Assembly: GCA_013350335.1 (NCBI GenBank)
Contig: CM023538.1
Coordinates: forward strand, 53,364,769-53,428,768
Length of the DNA stretch: 64,000 nt
Origin: Chimonanthus salicifolius
Lineage: Eukaryota; Streptophyta; Magnoliopsida; Laurales; Calycanthaceae
Direction: 5' to 3'
Every line of letters begins with the position of its first letter. The stretch's first letter is position 1. The notes beneath the pieces are model-generated. The model saw only the letters and a list, made by a program, of their open reading frames with translations. It had not been told where the DNA came from and searched no databases. Of the stretch, positions 1 through 10,824 are shown piece by piece. A program made the translations under genes and the position numbers.

Positions 1-359
1 GATGATGATTGAGATTGTTTATGGGTCACTTGTTCCCTACAATCATTTGTCCATCAGCTTGGAAGTAGATTTATACATCAGTGACGTATTTTATGAATTT
101 GAAGTGTTGATTCTTCCATGTGGTCGTATGGTGGTGTGGTGAACATACGAAGCCAATTGTCATAAAAACCTTGGAGAAGAAAATATCTACTGATATTCAT
201 TATATAGGCAAACATTTATATGAAATGGTGATCCGGCTTGCCAAATGGGATGATGATGATGGGTTTGTTAAAATGCGTTTTTCTTTAATATGTTAGTCTA
301 CTAAAAATTATCATTGTTGAATTGACCAAGTCATATAAAAGTCCTAGAGTTTAGAGAGA

Positions 360-681
360 AAAAAATAATTTAAAATTATGAAATTTGGAAATTTATAAAG
401 GAATTGGGTACTCCACCGAATAGGTTAATATTTTGGGTTGGATATCCAGTTTTAACAAGTGGTATTAGAGCCAGTTCTCAAGCTACTTCATGTGGACTTA
501 AGAGATCCCTCAGGTGGATGAGATGGTTGGCTTTGTTCGAGGGGAGATTGTTGGACTGCGAACGAGTCCTACATTGGAAGTGTAGAGGGAGATCTAAAAA
601 TTTATAAAAGATTTGGGCCACTCTACCTAATAGGCTTGTCTTTTGGGTTGGCTACTAAGTCCTAACAAGTGGTATCAGAGC
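360..681 (+). mobile_element. TRIM-like dimer: two LTR ends, each followed by a tRNA-Met primer site
   Basis: Two units 210 bp apart each end in ...taaca followed by a primer-binding-site motif: tggtattagagc (460-471, one mismatch) and tggtatcagagc (670-681, perfect initiator tRNA-Met match). The about 60 bp before each primer site are similar to each other (a ttgggnnactc... stretch), as expected for two short LTR ends. The 70-90 bp after each primer site are also similar. This is the layout of a TRIM multimer. The same dimer occurs in copy B (61140-61421), so it predates the duplication. LTR starts are not resolved. Confidence 0.55.
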
Positions 682-1870
682 CAAGTCTCAGGTTACCTCA
701 TATGGACTCAGGAGATCCCACAGGCGGACGGGATTACTGGTCTTGTTCGAAAGGGGTCATTTGATATCCCAATTATGTATACGAAGTTATTATTTTTCTT
801 TTTTTGACGATGATTCACACTCTTTGTTGAAGTCAGGGTTTTGGCCATGTTACCCTTCTCCAAGTGGGATCCATTAATGCCTTGCATGAGCCTTGAGCCC
901 ATGTGTGGAGTCCACATGCACAAAACATGCCAATTTGGAGCCCAAATTGGCTAGGTTATCAAAGATTGTCTACAACATGCTGCCTTGTTGGGAACAATGT
1001 TATTAGAATCGGATCGTGAAGTGAACTGTCTCGATGAAAGGTCTGGTTCAACCATGGTCAAACCCGGTCAAACTTGTGTCATAAATATGATATTATAAAT
1101 ATTATTAAATTATTAACTAAAGTTTAATTAATGAGTTGACATAAAATTTTAAGTAAGAAAAAAAAAAAAGTCTAAGATGATGGAGTAATCTCAAGTACTA
1201 GATTATCAAATAAGATTTTATTAATTTTAAATCTAAAATGTATTTTTATAAAAAATTCATTAGATTCTAACTTGTTTTCATGATAGATAATGGATTCTAT
1301 CTATTACAAATCTTTTCTAAATATATATATTTATGAGTGGTCTATTATTTATTATCATAGATTGAATCTTTTAAATTCATTTTAGCTTTCAAATTTATTC
1401 TAATTTAACAATATAATTAATTATTTTATTTTTTAAAATCAAAACAAAAAAGCTGCTTACAATACAAGATTGACATTCTAAGTTTTTAAGTCCAAAATAT
1501 AATTTGTTATAATGATGATTTTTTTATTTAAGATGAAGTTTTATTTTCCATTGATAATAATTAGATAAACAAAATTATTAGATAAAATTATGAGCTATAA
1601 TTAAATATTTTATATTGATAAAATAAAAATAGAAAAGAGCTTTTAACAATGATGATGATGACAAAAATATTAGATGATAAATATAATAATAAATTGCTGC
1701 AATAAGATAAATAAAAGAGAATATTATAATATTTACTTTTAAATTTTAACATAAGTAAATATTATATACATTTTAAAATAAAATTTTATTTTTTATTTTA
1801 TTATTTTCACTTAATTTCTTATGGCAAAACATTAGAGGAACCTTACGCCTAAAACTCATGTGCGTGAGTG

Positions 1871-2141
1871 AACAAAATCAACACCAACAACATAAGATGT
1901 ATAGTAGTTCGGTTTAAACAAACCTACATCTACTGTTAGACTCACCCAACCTTAGACTATCCCAAATGCACTATGTGGAGATATGTGTAGTGTAATTAGA
2001 GAATGTGCCAATACTAGAACAATCACACAAGAACAAAATCAACACCAACAACATAAGATGTATAGTAGTTCGGTTTAAACAAACCTACATCTACTGTTAG
2101 ACTCACCCAACTTTGGACTATCCCAAATACACTATGTGGAG
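1871..2141. repeat. 161-bp tandem duplication inside copy A
   Basis: The segment 1871-1980 recurs at 2032-2141 with only a few changes, period 161 bp. Copy B carries this segment once (about 62540-62657), so the duplication is private to copy A. Confidence 0.85.
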
Positions 2142-2367
2142 AATTATGCCCTCATGAATAGAATATGACTTCCATATATCTAATTGATTGGAAATTTCAC
2201 CCAATCGCCTAAGGTTTTGAAAGGTTCGACCAAACCTCAGTTTACGTCCTTATCCCGCTATTTTTTATAGTGGTTGAAGCACCTTGCTTTAGTTCACTTC
2301 ACAATGATATTTGAAAATTAAATTCAGACACTAAGAAACACTTGCCTTATGTAAGCTCACTTGTAGA

Positions 2368-2610
2368 AGGGTGTAGCATTTTTTCTTCTTCCATCTTCTC
2401 TGTGTGTTTTGTTTTTCTTCTTAAATTTTCTCTCCGCCTCTCGATTTCTTCCATCTCCATTCTTTCCAGTGTTGACCTGCGGCTTGTGACTCACGGTTTT
2501 TATTCACTAAAATGTGTTAACCCGCAGTCCAACCTCTCATGTACTTTTTCTCAGAACCGAAGCGTAGATATGACGGTCACGATCAAACAGGTTCGATTAT
2601 GATAACACTG
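2368..2610. other. Non-repeat flank of the solo LTR
   Basis: CT-rich sequence with no supported gene. The first 60 bp loosely resemble 8310-8370 (gtgtagca followed by T-rich sequence). The target duplication of the following solo LTR lies at its right end. Confidence 0.4.
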
Positions 2611-5270
2611 TGTTGAGCATTAAAATATTACATTTTTACCCTTGATTATTGGACTAGTTAACCCTCAATTTTGTACATAATGATGCATTTAATGTAGTTT
2701 GTCAGTTTTGTAGTAAAAAATGAAAAGTTCAGAAAAATCAAGCTAATTCACTGGATAATTGCACAATTAGAGCTTTAAAGTGAAGACCTAGAATTTTTAT
2801 AATTATTTCATGCCACCTTTTAGGGTCTCTTCATGTAAATTAATTAATCAGGATTCATTTATGAGAGTCTAAGATTAATTAATAATTTTTAGATTTTAAG
2901 TGGCTGAATAATTATTTAATTTTAGATGTTAGAAGCTACAATCCAAGTGCCAAAACCTGAATTTCAAGTCATTGGGCCAAGACCCACTTCAAATAGGCCA
3001 GTCCACATACAAGTCCATGCGCATTCTATCATTGGACTGGGCCAATGTGCAAGCTCAGTCCAACTAAGGCCCAAGCTCTCAAATCCAATTCTAGTGTGCC
3101 TAAGTTGAGGTCTAGATCCAAGTCCAAGCCCAAGTCAACTCCATGGTCCATGTTTGAATTTCACCTAAGTCCAACCAAATTATCCATGGCCAAAACCCAT
3201 AACGAACCTCACATCCACACCATCCAATTTCCATCTTAGATCTTAACCCTCCATCTCACATACCAAATTAGGTCAAACCTTATATCCACCATGAAATCTA
3301 ACCCATTCATTTATCTATCATTAAATCTAGGTCATTCATCATCTTCGTGTTCATTTTAACCTTAAGTATTCATCCGTGCATCACCTACTAATCAATGCAT
3401 TCATTTCATGCATTGATCATCTTAGGCATTAGATATTAGGTCATCTAATCACATCCCTTCATTCATCTCTTAGAAACCCTAGAGCCTCCACATGCATCCA
3501 TCACATACACACATTATCTTAAATTTAGGTCATGCATTTCATTAATCATCTAGGATCGACCTTTGAATCCAAACCCTCCATCAATCATCATCCCTTTCCT
3601 ATATTTTTTTTTACCCAAAATACCTTAGAGCTATTAAATCTTAACCAAACCAATCTTAGCCATCCACTTATTAAACCTTAAGTATAGACAACTTGTAGCC
3701 CAAGATAACCTCCATGTACATATGCCACATAATCAATTGCCTTATCACTCCACACGATTTTAGCACTAGTTTTGCTCCATGTTTTTAACCCATATTCCAT
3801 CCACAGTCATTTATGACAGATCACCATCCTATCACCCGTGCATCCACACAATTTTTGCATATCCAAAGCCACCCAATGCGCATTTTGCATAGTCAACTCT
3901 CCACATCACTTCCATCCATCTCAAACTGTTCAATCATGCCATCTTCAAATCTCATCCATTCATTTATCATTTCATGCACAAACCCTAAAACTACATAGCC
4001 AAAATCGAATTTCCCATTGCCCAATCCAATTCCTTTTTTTTTTTCTTTTAATCTCCTATCTGCTTTCCACTTTGACTTAACCTTCAAGCAAGCACACATG
4101 AAATTCGTGTAACTCTCCTTGTGCAGCCCTAAAATCCAATCTTAAATCTCCATCACCCATTCCCATTTAGATCCAATCTAGTCCTTTGATTTTCCAACTT
4201 AAACCTTGATTTGATCCAAGTCATCCATCTTTTCTTGAAGTCTATAAATACCCCATTAACCTTTAGGGTAAAATTCGAATATGACTTGGAGTTCAAAAGC
4301 ACTAGAGGCTGGAGAAAGACTAAGAAGACAAAGCTCTACAAGATTTTTGCAAGTGAGCAATTATTTTTGCAATTTTATTTTATCTTCTATGTATTTTTCT
4401 TCCAAGCTTTGTACTTTAATTCTTCCATTTAATAAATTGAAGCATCCATTTAGAATCCTGAAACATCCAAGTTCTATAATTCTTTTGTGATTATGTTGCT
4501 TTTAATTTCAAGTTTACAACTTTTGTTTATTTAATTGAACACGAGCACATGCAATAGTTAAGATCTTGATTGTAAATGTTGAATTTTGATTACTAACGTT
4601 TAATTAATTAAATTAAAAAAGTTGTGAATCTTTTTTCTATTAGCGAGTATAAATTGCATTTTAGATCTTTACGTGAATTTCAGATCTAGCTTTCACTTTG
4701 TTTATACACTTTGGACAATGAGTGGTCTATTCCAAACAACCAACTTTTAAGTTACTGCACTGTTATTTTCAGTCATTTATTTTCTTGCAATTTAATTTTC
4801 TGTCTTTAAATCATGTTAGATTCTATGTTTGTTATATAATTCTTGTTCTAACCTAAGTCTTGTATGTTTTATTCTTTTAAAATTCTTTAAATTTATGTCA
4901 TTCTTTTATTTTTTTTAATTCTTTGTAATTATACTCTCTCTCTCAAAATTCATTTAATTAAAAATTAGAGATGCGTTATTTTAATCTTATAACTTGTAAT
5001 TTTGATCATGATTAAGATTATCATTTAATTCACCATTTTAATTCAACAACGATTAATTCACACATCTTATTTGCTGATTTTCCAAGTTAGATACATGACT
5101 CATATAAATGTTCTATTTCTTGAAAATAATTCTTTTTAAAGGAACATAAATTTAATTTTAGTTCATATATTTTGAGATTTTCCTTTGGGTTCGACCTTAC
5201 ACTCAATCGCTATACTATTAAATGGTTCATGTGCTTGCGAGATTATAACTGTAAAATTTGTACATAAACA
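2611..5270 (+). mobile_element. Solo LTR, Athila-type Ty3/gypsy
   Basis: Starts tgttgagc and ends ataaaca. It is flanked on both sides by the identical 5-bp direct repeat cactg (2606-2610 and 5271-5275), a clean target-site duplication. It is similar along its length to the 5' LTR at 28382-30688: shared start region, Caa/gccc-rich middle, TATA box (tataaata, 4243-4250; compare 29638-29646) and the same 3' end block. It is longer (2660 against 2307 bp), so it is a divergent family member. No primer site follows at 5271, so it is a solo LTR left by LTR-LTR recombination. The ORFs in it have no recognisable domain. Confidence 0.88.
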
Positions 5271-5275
5271 CACTG

Positions 5276-5850
5276 GTTGGGTAGTCTTGCACCTGGCATG
5301 ATTTCTGACCCTCTCACATTTGCAACTCGTAATGATTTTGACATATATTACGTTGGTGTACACATCTGGTGCCAATCAATTTTATTGTCTGATAATTCTT
5401 AACAAATATTTACTGATGTAGCACAAAGTCTGACCCGATCGAACATCGAAAACCCGACCCACTTATTTTATTTTTTATTTTTCATTTTCTTATTGTATTT
5501 TCATTTTATTTATTCCCTTAATTTTAGGGATTAGGGTTTCTTTCATATAAATATGCTTTTAGAGTTGTAATAGACATAATTATTGATGAATTAATGGAAA
5601 ACTGAGAATTTTCTCTCCTCTATGTCTCCCTCACACTGGTGATCTCCGTTTTCCCTTCTCCCTCCTGTGGATTCGGGTTTTTTCTGCTTCTCCCTTGAGT
5701 GGATTCCCATTCTTCTCTTCTCTCTTTCCAGGTGGATTGATTCATGTTCGTCTATTTCGTTCCTGATTTGTCTCAGTGCAAACCAGCACTCAAACCCCAT
5801 GTTGTTGTGACCGGTGATCCAGATTGGTTTGATGTTCCAAACAGAGACAC
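5276..5850 (+). other. LTR/leader-like remnant split by the 5856 element
   Basis: Contains a promoter-like catataaatatgc near 5548 and downstream C/T-rich leader-like sequence. Its continuation after the inserted element is 10610-10824, which carries cagatctg motifs typical of the retroelement leaders in this window. No coding function is seen; it is probably an older LTR element with an unclear left end. Confidence 0.35.
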
Positions 5851-5855
5851 CTAGC

Positions 5856-6178
5856 TGTTAGAAAAAAAGAATGCAAATCACACACAAGATCAAACACCAC
5901 ACAAGAGAAACACAGTATTTTATGTGCTTTGGCAATATCGTCTACGTCCACGGAGCGTAATGATTTTACTAAGAATAAGTTCCTGAACAGGTTACAAGGA
6001 TTACACTAACCCTACCTATCCTTTCATCTCAGTCACTCTTTCTCTCCATTCACAGCTTAAGAAAACCCTAGGGGGCAGAGACATTATATAGTTGTGCATA
6101 TGAAACACAACTGGGCTTGTTGGAACTCACTAATTGTGAACCTGGCCCAGTAAGGATCTTTTGAGCCAAAACCCAACA
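5856..6178 (-). repeat. Left LTR of the 5856-10604 element
   Basis: Starts tgttagaa and ends cccaaca. It aligns along its full length with 10284-10604, with roughly one change every 8-10 bases by eye, which indicates an old insertion. Confidence 0.85.
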
Positions 6179-7689
6179 ATCTCTACATTGGCAAAAAATG
6201 CCCGACCCTTTGGAGAATGTTGTAACACCTCCACCTGATGAGGGCTCACTCTCACTAAACCTGCACCTTAAAGGTGAACCGTCAATCTCTAGTAAGAGGA
6301 GAGATCGAGCAAGTCCAAGCGACTCTTGAACTTGTCTGGAGTAACTGGCTCGTTCTGCATGTCCACTGCATCTAAATCAATCATTGCACTCATCTCACCA
6401 CTACTGGTGATAAGAGAGAAGTGTGCATGTTTTTCCTTTCTTCCAATTCTTTGAAGTGGCTTGATGATTCTCTTCGTTTTTCCCTGTGCCAAACTGCTAG
6501 GCTCCTGCTGAGCCTCTCTTTTCTCATCATCTCCTGACTAACTGGTCTCATCTTGACTGTCTGTGCACTACTGGGAAAAACACTGTTGCAACGACTTTTG
6601 CCTCTAACCTGCATGCTCTGACGTTGACCTCCACATGAACAAACCCACTATGTTGCTGCCCCTCTTTTTGCTGTGTTGACCGACGCTAATAGAGAGAGAT
6701 TTGGGCATGCTGGGATTGACTGCTGGCCTATTCTCACCGGTCTGCTGGCTTTTCTAAGAACGATGGTTGCATTCTGTTCTCAAACTAAGAATGGTGATGC
6801 TTGGGCTTGCACCCTCTGAACGTCTGGGACTCTGGTTGTTCTCGTTCCTTGCTGCAAATATGGAAGCCTGCTGCATCCTTCATTCTCTGCTTGCATCTGC
6901 TTTTTGTTCTGGGTTCCTGCGCCTAGGTTGCACACATGGGTCTTGCAGACTGTCCCCTCTATGAACATATCTCGAAGAGATCTGCTCTCCTGCCTTTTAC
7001 TTTTCCGAGATCTGGGATTGTTCAAGTGCCTTAGCTTACTCTCTGTCTAGAGCAGATCTGCTTAGGTGTGCACCTGCCTGAAACCCTTCTGTTGATTGCA
7101 TGATATCAGATCTTATAACAACCTGACCCTACCCATCACAATATTGTCTGCTTTGAATCCCACGTAGGCCCTCACGACTTTTTTCTGGGCCCTAGCCCAC
7201 ATGGCCAGTCCAAAGGCCTTGCGATGGAGAGGGGCTTTGCCTTCTCATATCAGGGGTAGAAAAATCGGCCGGACCGATATTCCGGCTGATTTTTCATATC
7301 GGCCGATATATCGGCCGAACTTTTTCTCTCTCCTGCCTGTTTTTTTTTTTTTTTTAAATTCCAAAAAAATTACAGTAAATGCAGATAATTATGAGCTTAT
7401 TGAATATGTAATTTTTTCATAAAATATCGGACATTTACATCTTCTAATATATTTTTGAAGTTATGATATTGGGAAATTATATAATTAGTAATAAAATAGT
7501 GAAAATTACAAAAAAAAAAAAACATATAAATGAGGAAAATTTGTAGAAATAATTTCATAATTTATTTTCTTAGTCAATGAGTGTTATTTTAAGTTATGAA
7601 TTATAGAAATAAAAAAAATACATAACAAAATGCTTGAAAATTACATAATAATGTAGAAAAAAAATTAGAAAATAAAACTAATGGGGTCC

Positions 7690-8080
7690 TAATCACTTGA
7701 ACTGATAACCACACAAATGTCATACATAATAATATAGTGTTTTCTTTCATTTGAGAAAATAGATTTTATTTTTCATTAATAATAATTAGATACTTTTAGA
7801 CCCTCTCTTTTTCTTTGTAATTTCTCCCATCTTTTAATGAAATTCTTTTTTGACTGCTCAAAAAAAAAAAATAGATAAAATTATGAGCTATAGTTAATTA
7901 TATTAAATTGATATAATAAAAATAAAGAATACCTTCTAATAATAATGACAATAGTAAAAATATTAGATGATAAATATAATATTAAATTATTACAATAAGA
8001 TAAATAAAAGAAAACATTATACTTTCAACATAAGTAAATATTGTATTTAAAATAAAAATATTATTACTTTCACATTAAAA
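7690..8080. repeat. Segment homologous to copy A 1490-1810
   Basis: A/T-rich sequence aligning by eye with 1490-1810 (shared ttagatgataaatataat, taagataaataaaag, acataagtaaatatt). It lies within the CGGCCGATAT element, so either that element captured this repeat or the repeat inserted into it. No coding potential. Confidence 0.65.
7796..7872 (+). mobile_element. 5'-truncated LINE tail with poly(A)
   Basis: About 75 bp ending in a run of A, with typical plant LINE 3'-end wording (aatgaaattctttt then poly(A)). It is absent from the aligned position in copy A (about 1560-1590), so it is an insertion. tagata occurs on both sides, which suggests a short target duplication, though copy A also has two nearby copies of this word. 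Confidence 0.6.
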
Positions 8081-8099
8081 ATAATTTTTTGATAAAATA

Positions 8100-8325
8100 T
8101 AAGAGTAGACACGTGAGCTTTCAAATGAGCTCTTTAGGAAGCTCACATGAGCTCTTTATGGTTTTTCATTTAGAAACCCTAACGCTCCGTCTTTTAATAC
8201 CCTTCTTCTCTTTCACTCTCTCTACTGAAACCCTTACTGCAGCCGCCGCTCTCTGTAATTTTTCGCATCAACGAAGAAGGAAAAACAGCAGAGAAGAGAA
8301 AGGCAAGCAGGTGTAGCAATTTTTT
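8100..8325 (+). promoter_or_regulatory. Promoter and 5'-UTR-like stretch, possibly captured from a host gene
   Basis: Holds a telo-box (aaaccctaa, 8174-8182), a TATA-like ttttaata near 8192, a C/T-rich initiator-like run, then G/C-richer sequence (gcagccgccgctctct) and a donor-like cag|gtgtag near 8311. Telo-box plus pyrimidine-rich initiator is a known combination in plant ribosomal-protein and translation-factor promoters. Assignment to any gene is inference. The 75-aa ORF here has no known domain. Confidence 0.3.
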
Positions 8326-10283
8326 TTCTTCAATCTTTTCTCCATATTTTCTGTTTTCTCTTTCCATTCTTTCTCTATTCCTAAAAAAAAGCTTTCTTTT
8401 AAAAAAAAATACAAAAATCGAATTTTTAAAATTCGGTCGATATCAAGACCGATACTTCGGTCAAAAATTCGTTCATATCGGCCGAATTTTTTTTGTACGG
8501 CCAATATAATTCGGTGGTCAAAAATCCGATATATATCGGCCGACACGCACAGTATCGGCCGATATTTTGACCCCTGGTATATCCCCCTCCACCCAACTCC
8601 ACAACCGATGTGGGACTTGGGTGGGGTGCTAAAATCCACCCCCTTAAGACCAAAGCCGAAGACTCTGTCACGTCATACTGACAGAGGGTCCACACACAGA
8701 GGCATGCAACGTCACGCAAGTAGAGCCCACACAGTCCGATGTTGAACCGTGCTCTGATACCACTTGTAATGATCTAACCCTACCCATCACTATATTGTCA
8801 GCTTTGAGCCCCACGTGGGCCCTCATGACTTTGTTCTTTGCCCTGGCCTACATGGCTAGACCCAAAAACCTTGTGATGGAGAGGGGCTTTGCTTCCTCAT
8901 ATATAGCCCCCTCCAACCAACTCCATAACCGATGTGGGACTTAGGTGGGGTGCTACAGATCTTCAGTGTTCCCCTTGTGCCAAAGCAGATCTGCAGATTG
9001 GGGAACATACCCCTACAACTCACGCTTGTTTCTCTTGATCTGCTTGGGGATTGAAGAAATGGGCTGATGTGCCCTTCTAACATATCTATTGTGTGTGTTG
9101 TCCCTCTGTTCTACGGTCTGCAATTGTTGATTCCCTGCTTTATTCTGCTCTTGCCTACACTACCTTCTTCTGCTGGCTCGTAACCGCCAGAAGGATCAAA
9201 TATGGGGTTATGCACTGTAATGAAGTCTAGTAGCTTACTGTTTGAGTTTCCTTGCAGCCCCTTTGCACTTTGTTCTCAAATCTGAAGATCAGATCTGCTT
9301 CTGTCATTGCCTCTTTGATTCGTGCCTGCCAAAATGAGAATGCCTCTTCCTACTCGCTGCAATGGCCTCTCAGTTTGCAGGGCTGCATGGAATCTGCACT
9401 AGTTGCCCTTTTCTTTCTCGTTGAGAGAAATCGTTGGCTGCCTTTTATTGTTCGCACACTGTATCTGCGCAGGGGATGATTCAGCCGTTCTTAGTCTGCT
9501 GCTCTGTGATTTCCGCCGCTATTGCAGGCTGTGCCGGTGATCGTCCATGGGTTCCTGCGTGACTGGCGATGGAGAAAAGGGTTATGGTGATTTGGGTTCC
9601 ACCCATTGCAACCCTAGGGAAGCACGTCTGGGTTCTTACAGATCAAAACTAGTGCTGGGTTTCTGCGCCCTACCCTGTGCTCTATTCTTTGCGTGAAACA
9701 AGTCTCTGTTCACAGCATGCGTGAACAAATGTGATTGGTTCTGTGTGGGTCCGGCGGTGGATTTGTGCCAAGGACCTATGAACGACTGGTTCAGATCTGA
9801 ATAAGCCAGAGAAGTCAACGTTGGACTGTCTGCCCCTTTGTTTTATCGTCGCTTTCTTCTAACGAGATGCTCTTCTGCTGAAATTTGGCACCCTCTGCAA
9901 AATCCCTTTCTGCAATTGAACTTCTTGCAACTCGATGGAGTTACTGTGCACTGTTCTACAACAAGCTAGATCTCTGGCTATATGCTTTTAGTCTAGTGGC
10001 GACTGGCTGCTCGCACGACCCTTTGTTTCGTTGTTGGGATTCTTCTGCCTCTGGGCGTTCATTTTGTCTTGGGACTGTTGCTGGGAAGACCTTTGGATGC
10101 TGGGATTTGCCGCTAGAACAGTGCTTGTTCCACCTGCGATTTCTATCACAGATCTTGAAAAAACGCAGGCTGGCTTTGTTCCACTGCTGCACCCAATTTG
10201 TTGGGTTTCCCCTTTTTCCTCTGTTTCTTGATCTATGATTTTGCCTTCTCCGGATTCGACAAACCCAAGATCTGATATCAATT

Positions 10284-10604
10284 GTTAGAAATAAAAGAAT
10301 GCAAATCACACACCAGATCAAACGCCACACAAGAGAAACACAATATTTTACGTGGTTTGGCAATATCGCCTTTGTTCACAGAGTGTGATGATTTTACTAA
10401 AATAAAGTTCCTGGACAGGTTACAAGGATTACACTAACCATACACATCCCTTTCTCTCAGTCTCTCTTTCTCTTCATTCACAGCACAAAAAATCCTAGAA
10501 GAAAAAGACATTATATACTTATGCATATAAAACACAACTGGCCTGCTCGGCTTCACTAATGGTGGACCTGACCCAGTATAGACCTTTTGAGCCAAAACCA
10601 AACA
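10284..10604 (-). repeat. Right LTR (5' LTR in minus orientation) of the 5856-10604 element
   Basis: Partner of 5856-6178; starts tgttagaa and ends ccaaaca. The adjacent inner sequence on the minus strand resembles a tRNA-Met primer site. Confidence 0.85.
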
Positions 10605-10824
10605 CTAACTGCCTGGCCACATCAACAAGCTCGTGGTTCCAGATTTGCTTGCAATCTCTGCATCTTGTCTCTGCAGCATGCCTCCAACAACACCAGATCT
10701 GAATCAGTCCACTACCGGATCGCGTCGCACTGTCTCCCTACTATTATCGCCTGAACCCAACACCACTACAGCTTCCATCGTTCCTCACCAGATCTGCCAT
10801 GATTACACCCGCCAACCATATCCC

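Larger units (their letters stand above)
1..2367. repeat. Long dispersed repeat, copy A (pairs with 60740-62881)
   Basis: Aligns collinearly by eye with 60740-62881 in the same orientation, with scattered substitutions and small indels. Homology is cut by the window edge on the left and stops at 2367/62881, after a shared ttgtaga. Copy A carries a block at about 1670-1860 that copy B replaces with unrelated sequence, and a 161-bp internal tandem duplication. No convincing ORF is present. The part from about 1860 to 2367 resembles plant Copia (SIRE-like) LTR sequence in style, but the class is not certain. Confidence 0.8.
7251..8577. mobile_element. TIR element with CGGCCGATAT subterminal repeats, inside the TRIM LTR
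   Basis: The ends are inverted: caggggtagaaaaatcggcc at the left, and its near-complement (ggccgatattttgacccctg) at the right. Both ends carry several copies of CGGCCGATAT-like motifs, in about 7262-7320 and 8430-8575. The intact sister LTR (8765-8957) provides the empty site around 8900-8920. Comparison gives an insertion of about 1.33 kb with a short duplication, probably tat. The interior contains a segment also found in copy A, a LINE tail and a promoter-like stretch. No transposase is visible. The terminal CAGGGG recalls hAT elements, but an 8-bp duplication is not seen, so the superfamily is left open. Confidence 0.75.
7114..8957 (-). mobile_element. TRIM-like short LTR retrotransposon, minus strand, with nested insertion
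   Basis: The right LTR is 8765-8957 (193 bp, tgtaatga...gctaca). The left LTR begins at 7114 and resumes after a nested element (7251-8577), ending about 8624. The internal domain is only about 140 bp (8625-8764). On the minus strand the right LTR is followed at once by a tRNA-Met primer site (tggtatcagagcac, minus strand of 8750-8763), and a polypurine tract (aagggggtgg) precedes the left LTR. An identical target duplication gatct lies at 7109-7113 and 8958-8962. It has no coding capacity, as expected of TRIMs. Confidence 0.88.
5856..10604 (-). mobile_element. Non-autonomous LTR retrotransposon hosting nested insertions
   Basis: Two LTRs (5856-6178 and 10284-10604) flank an internal region with no recognisable gag or pol. 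Target duplication candidates are ctagc (5851-5855) and ctaac (10605-10609), 4 of 5 identical. On the minus strand the right LTR is followed by a degenerate tRNA-Met-like primer site (tgatatcagatc, minus strand of about 10270-10281), which sets the orientation. After removing the TRIM at 7114-8957 the internal part is only about 2.3 kb, so it is a LARD-like or deleted derivative. It is rich in agatctg (for example 6978-6984, 7008-7014, 8987, 9288, 9792, 10268). The 135-aa minus-strand ORF at 9956-10363 runs across the LTR boundary and shows no domain. Confidence 0.78.

Noticed and set aside
8268..8639. 123-aa minus-strand ORF and a 97-aa ORF over the same DNA
   Set aside because: They arise from CGGCCGATAT repeats and poly-A/T tracts and cross the element boundary at 8577; no domain.
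9956..10363. 135-aa minus-strand ORF
   Set aside because: Runs from an LTR into the leader, contains no recognisable domain, and has an overlapping 97-aa ORF in another frame.
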